Source of the DNA: Ferrimonas gelatinilytica
Lineage (GTDB): Bacteria > Pseudomonadota > Gammaproteobacteria > Enterobacterales > Shewanellaceae
DNA length: 64,000 nt
Direction of reading: 5' to 3'
Assembly (NCBI RefSeq): GCF_039544205.1
Contig: NZ_BAABLF010000013.1
Span: forward strand, 62,001 to 126,000
How positions within the stretch are numbered: position 1 is the stretch's first letter; each line of letters starts with the position of its first letter. Position numbers and translations under genes: made by a program. Positions 60,778 through 64,000 of this stretch are shown here, piece by piece. The notes beneath the pieces were generated by a model. That model was not told the DNA's origin and ran no database searches. It saw only the letters and a program-made list of their open reading frames with translations.

Positions 60778-61965
60778 ATGACTGATTTGGAAAAGGCGCT
60801 GGCGGAGATCCGCCGTGGCACTGATGAGATCCTGGTTGAGGAGGAGCTGATTGCCAAGCTTAAGCTGGGCCGCCCTCTGCGGGTGAAGTTGGGCGCCGAT
60901 CCGACCGCGCCGGACATCCACCTGGGCCACACCGTGATCCTCAACAAGCTGCGCCAGTTCCAGGAGCTGGGCCATGAGGTGATCTTCCTGATTGGTGACT
61001 TTACCGGCATGGTGGGGGACCCCTCAGGTAAAAACAGCACCCGCCCACCGCTGACCAAAGAGCAGGTGTTGGCCAACGCTGAGACCTATAAAGAGCAGGT
61101 GTTCAAGATCCTGGACCCGGCCCGTACCCGCATCGAGTTTAACTCCTCCTGGCTGGGGGAGATGGGGGCCGAGGGGATGTTGCGATTGGCCTCCCAGCAG
61201 ACCGTGGCCCGGATGCTGGAGCGTGATGATTTCAAAAAGCGCTATGCCAGCGGTCAGTCCATCGCCATCCACGAGTTCATGTACCCGCTGCTGCAGGGAC
61301 ATGATTCCGTGGCCCTGGAGGCGGACGTGGAGCTGGGTGGGACCGACCAGAAGTTCAACCTGCTGATGGGGCGCGAGCTGCAGAAGGCCGCGGGTCAGGA
61401 GCGTCAGGTGGTCATCACCATGCCGTTGCTGGTGGGGCTGGATGGGGTCAAGAAGATGTCCAAGTCCGCCAACAACTACATTGGTGTCAGCGACGCGCCG
61501 TCCGAGATGTTCGGTAAGATCATGTCGGTGTCCGATGACCTGATGTGGGACTACTACGAACTGCTCTCCTTCCGCCCGCTGGAGGAGATCGAGGGGCTCA
61601 AGGCGCAGCTCGCTGCCGGTGGTAACCCACGGGATGTGAAGATCGCCCTGGCCAAGGAGATCATCGCCCGCTTCCACGACGAGGCCGCTGCCGAAGCTGC
61701 CCATCAGGATTTCATCAACCGCTTCTCCAAGAACGCCATCCCGGACGAGATGCCGGAGTTCGAGTTCGAGGCGGGCGTGGCGATCGCCAACCTGCTCAAG
61801 GATGCGGGCCTGGTTAACACCACCTCCGACGCGATGCGGATGATCAAGCAGGGTGGGGCCAAGATCGACGGCGATAAGATCGACGACACCAAGCTGGTTC
61901 CCGCTGCCGGTACCGCGGTCTATCAGGTTGGTAAGCGCAAGTTCGCCCGCATCACCCTGAAGTAA
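60778..61965 (+). CDS. tyrS: Tyrosyl-tRNA synthetase
   Basis: 395 aa, the bacterial type with GDFTGMVGDPSGKNSTRPPL. The class I motifs are HLGH (48-51) and KMSKS (226-230). A C-terminal S4 RNA-binding domain (NLLKDAGLVNTTSDAMRMIKQGG) closes the protein. The start MTDLEK follows GCGGAG; the ORF stays open upstream into the divergent promoter region. It is followed by a terminator. Confidence 0.96.
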   Translation: MTDLEKALAEIRRGTDEILVEEELIAKLKLGRPLRVKLGADPTAPDIHLGHTVILNKLRQFQELGHEVIFLIGDFTGMVGDPSGKNSTRPPLTKEQVLANAETYKEQVFKILDPARTRIEFNSSWLGEMGAEGMLRLASQQTVARMLERDDFKKRYASGQSIAIHEFMYPLLQGHDSVALEADVELGGTDQKFNLLMGRELQKAAGQERQVVITMPLLVGLDGVKKMSKSANNYIGVSDAPSEMFGKIMSVSDDLMWDYYELLSFRPLEEIEGLKAQLAAGGNPRDVKIALAKEIIARFHDEAAAEAAHQDFINRFSKNAIPDEMPEFEFEAGVAIANLLKDAGLVNTTSDAMRMIKQGGAKIDGDKIDDTKLVPAAGTAVYQVGKRKFARITLK

Positions 61966-61981
61966 GCGTTCCGATCGCAGG

Positions 61982-62012
61982 AAAAAGGCCACCCTGATGG
62001 GTGGCCTTTTTT
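61982..62012. terminator. Terminator of tyrS
   Basis: AAAAAGGCCACCC / GGGTGGCCTTTTTT has a 4-base loop between convergent genes. Confidence 0.9.
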
Positions 62013-62031
62013 GTTGCGCTGCTCGCCAGCC

Positions 62032-62544
62032 TCAGTGGTACTGGAGCTTGAGCTGATCTTTCATGGCACCGTAATCGAACATGTCGATATGTTCCGAGAT
62101 CCGCTGGTTTTCCATATCCACCTTCAGGGTGGTGACCCCCGGCAGGACAAAGGTGATCGTTTCCCCCGGGTAACCGAAGAGGTCGCCCCGGGCCTGGTAG
62201 TAGTAGCTGCCAATCATCACCACCAGGCTGCCGTTGGCAAAGGTGTGGCTTGGGACAAACTCGTATTCCCGGGTATAGGAGTGAACCCGGCGCAGGAAGG
62301 TGAGGATATCCCGCCGACCGACCAGGCTTTTACCGGCGGTCTTATCCTCGAACAGGGTTTCGCGGTCGTAGAAGCGGGACAGCTGGTTGAAATTCAGGCT
62401 GGTCAAGGCTTCGATGTAGCGCTCAGCCAGTGCCATCTCCGGGATCTGTGCCGGGCCGTAGTCCGCCGGGTCATCCGCACCGTTGGCCCGGACGGGGCCG
62501 CTCAGAACCAGTAATCCAAACAGCAGTAGGGTGATGGTCCTCAT
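62032..62544 (-). CDS. Exported NTF2/SnoaL-like protein
   Basis: 170 aa. Signal peptide residues 1-20 (LLVLSGPVRA). The mature part looks like an NTF2-like cone fold (RYIEALTSLNFNQLSRFYDRETLFEDKTAG...ILTFLRRV) that ends EHIDMFDYGAM. Such domains are common in ketosteroid-isomerase-like and binding proteins. The role here is unknown. It starts after GGAGG, 19 bases past the TRIC channel stop. Confidence 0.8.
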   Translation of the reverse strand: MRTITLLLFGLLVLSGPVRANGADDPADYGPAQIPEMALAERYIEALTSLNFNQLSRFYDRETLFEDKTAGKSLVGRRDILTFLRRVHSYTREYEFVPSHTFANGSLVVMIGSYYYQARGDLFGYPGETITFVLPGVTTLKVDMENQRISEHIDMFDYGAMKDQLKLQYH

Positions 62545-62563
62545 CGCTCCTCCTTGACAGCGT

Positions 62564-63190
62564 TTAAGGCTTGGGGTGATCCAGCGCGAAAGCGGGCAGG
62601 GATAGGCCGGTGAATATCCCGATCAGGCGCAGCAGCAGGGTGCCGCTCATCGCCAGCAGCGCTGCGGGTACCAGGGCCAGCTCCAGTGCCAGGGCGCAGG
62701 TGTAGATGGCACCACCGACGATGCAGGCGGTGGCGTAGATCTCGGTCCGCAGCACCAGGGGCACCTCCCGGCAGAGGAGATCACGGATCATGCCGCCCAT
62801 CACGCCGGTCATGGTGCCCATCATCACCGCGATCACCGGGTCGACACCGAAACGCAGCGCCTTCTGCACCCCGATCACGGTAAAGACCGCCAGCCCGAAG
62901 GCGTCCGCTACCTGAAACCACTTGCCGGAGAGGCGTCGGGGGCAGCGAACCAGCAGCATCACCAGTGCCGCGGTGATGGCGATCAACCAGATGTAGGTGG
63001 GGTCGGTGATCCAGAACACCGGCGTGGCACCGAGGATGGCGTCACGCACGGTACCGCCGCCGACGGCGGTGACGCCGGCCAGCACCAGCACCCCGAAGGG
63101 ATCCATGCGTAACCGGCCTGCAGCCAGGGCGCCTGAGATGGCGAAAACGACGGTTCCGAACAGGTCGGCGGCGTAGATAAAGTGGTTCAT
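62564..63190 (-). CDS. TRIC-family cation channel protein (YadS-like)
   Basis: 208 aa with seven predicted helices in two repeats, each with the glycine-rich pattern (FAISGALAAGRLRMD, GVTAVGGGTVRDAILG and FTVIGVQKALRFGVD, GVMGGMIRDLLC). This is the bacterial trimeric intracellular cation channel family (UPF0126), which conducts K+ in studied members. It overlaps the DUF2721 gene by four bases. In E. coli yadS is near mtnN, as here. Confidence 0.92.
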   Translation of the reverse strand: MNHFIYAADLFGTVVFAISGALAAGRLRMDPFGVLVLAGVTAVGGGTVRDAILGATPVFWITDPTYIWLIAITAALVMLLVRCPRRLSGKWFQVADAFGLAVFTVIGVQKALRFGVDPVIAVMMGTMTGVMGGMIRDLLCREVPLVLRTEIYATACIVGGAIYTCALALELALVPAALLAMSGTLLLRLIGIFTGLSLPAFALDHPKP

Positions 63191-63600
63191 TTTTCAAGAT
63201 TGTCGAGAAAGATGTCCAAGGCACGCTGAGAGATCCGGATCTCCAGCACCGACAAAAGCAGTGAGTAGATAAGCAGACCGAGGCTGATGCCGAAGGTCCA
63301 GAACGCCGCATCCGGCAGTTCCAGGTAGATCAGCAGCATGCTCAGAACGCAAAAGATGAAGCTGAGCACCCCCACCTCCTGCATGCGGCGGATGATGCCG
63401 ATGCGTAGGCGCAGGTTCTTCAGCTGCAGGAGGGCTTGGTCCTGCTGCTCCTGGGAGTCGGACTCACTGCGCTGGATCTGGGGAGCCAGTGAGCGCACCA
63501 GGGAGGCCAACGACAGGAAGCGGTTGGTGTAGGCCAACAGCAGCAGGGAGATGGCCGGAAACAGCAGCGCCGGGGTGGTCAGTTCCATCGCAATACTCAT
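63187..63600 (-). CDS. DUF2721 family membrane protein
   Basis: 137 aa with three predicted helices and a charged loop (IQRSESDSQEQQDQALLQL) between the first and second. Matches the DUF2721 pattern: TPALLFPAISLLLLAYTNRFL, then a basic RLRIGIIRRMQ, then two adjacent helices. Function unknown. It is the first gene of a coupled pair with the TRIC channel gene. Confidence 0.85.
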   Translation of the reverse strand: MSIAMELTTPALLFPAISLLLLAYTNRFLSLASLVRSLAPQIQRSESDSQEQQDQALLQLKNLRLRIGIIRRMQEVGVLSFIFCVLSMLLIYLELPDAAFWTFGISLGLLIYSLLLSVLEIRISQRALDIFLDNLEK

Positions 63601-63637
63601 CACTCGTTCGGTGAGCCGATTGCCGGCTCACTCAGGA

Positions 63638-64000
63638 TTAGGCCGACAGGGTTTCCAGCATCGCCAGTACCACCTTGGCGGAGTGCTCACCGGCTTTGAC
63701 GATAAAGCTGTCAAAGTCCACGGCGCTATCGTCGTTGGCATTATCGGAGATGGCCCGGATCACCACGAAGGGCGTACCAAACTGGTGGCAGACCTGGGCG
63801 ATGGCGGCGGCCTCCATCTCACAGGCGGCCATGGTGGGGAAGTGCGCCAGCATTACCGCAGTGCGCTTGGGATCGGCGATGAAGCTGTCGCCGGTGCAGA
63901 TCAGCCCCTCGATCGCCTTGACCTCGCCCACCCGGTCCACACTGGTTTTGGCCGCGGCCACCAGCTTCGGGTCCGGTTGGAAGGCGGCAGGCTGGCCCGG
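63638..64000 (-). CDS. mtnN: 5'-methylthioadenosine/S-adenosylhomocysteine nucleosidase, 3' part
   Basis: The 120 C-terminal codons are present; the gene runs off the right edge of the window. The final part of the Pfs/MtnN fold is clear: ICTGDSFIADP, CEMEAAAIAQVCHQFG (with the catalytic Glu) and FVVIRAISDNANDDSAVDF, which holds the catalytic Asp. It hydrolyses MTA and SAH to adenine plus sugar and serves methionine salvage and autoinducer-2 synthesis. The E. coli protein is 232 aa. Confidence 0.94.
   Translation of the reverse strand, partial: PGQPAAFQPDPKLVAAAKTSVDRVGEVKAIEGLICTGDSFIADPKRTAVMLAHFPTMAACEMEAAAIAQVCHQFGTPFVVIRAISDNANDDSAVDFDSFIVKAGEHSAKVVLAMLETLSA

Noticed and set aside
1..64000. 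tRNA or rRNA genes, prophage or insertion sequences
   Set aside because: No cloverleaf, rRNA consensus, integrase, transposase or phage structural gene was recognised by reading; a dedicated search was not possible.

Overview
This window is 64 kb of chromosome from a GC-rich marine-type gammaproteobacterium of the Shewanella/Ferrimonas kind. The evidence is gene content and order: a stand-alone cytochrome c552 nitrite reductase, a nudF-yqiB-cpdA-yqiA-parE block divergent from tolC, rraB, pyrBI behind an attenuator, and hemL, clcA and erpA in one neighbourhood. I cannot name the species. Coding density is high. I see no tRNA, rRNA, CRISPR array, prophage, integrase or insertion sequence.

Left part (1-17,000). 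A small unknown gene is followed by a LysR regulator divergent from a two-gene unit (small membrane protein plus SbtA-like bicarbonate transporter) around a perfect palindrome. Then come purEK, mscS, a YaiI-family protein, a zinc-ribbon protein, a lipoprotein M3 peptidase, a methyltransferase, two tandem short-chain dehydrogenases, a PACE-type efflux gene divergent from a LysR gene, a MOSC protein and gnd.

Middle (17,000-36,000). A ferritin-like protein is divergent from a patatin/beta-barrel (type Vd) secreted phospholipase. An aspartoacylase-like/GCS2-ligase operon follows, then RNase HI, a hotdog-like protein, a cold-shock/excalibur membrane protein, NrfA, a DPP-IV peptidase, a large PKD lipoprotein, a cation antiporter, a small barrel-like protein and the ohrR/ohr/oxidoreductase locus with twin operators. 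Two copies of one roughly 170-bp intergenic repeat lie in opposite orientation at about 19.9 and 35.8 kb.

Right part (36,000-64,000). hemL, pyrBI with leader peptide and attenuator, a ClC transporter, a DUF6776-type protein and erpA are followed by a periplasmic TPR/TonB-C protein, chrA, an Arg-rich 50-residue gene, a GNAT enzyme, a crotonase and tolC. The nudF to parE run continues through a sorbosone-dehydrogenase-like gene into parC, plsC and rraB. anmK and an M23 peptidase are divergent from tyrS, and an NTF2-like protein, a TRIC channel, a DUF2721 protein and a truncated mtnN reach the right edge.

Most of this is housekeeping chromosome. I did not find a clearly new multi-gene system. 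The best candidates for a second look are the GCS2-ligase/aspartoacylase pair, the SbtA locus, the dehydrogenase gene wedged between parE and parC, the CSD-TM-excalibur protein, the Arg-rich small gene and the paired repeat.
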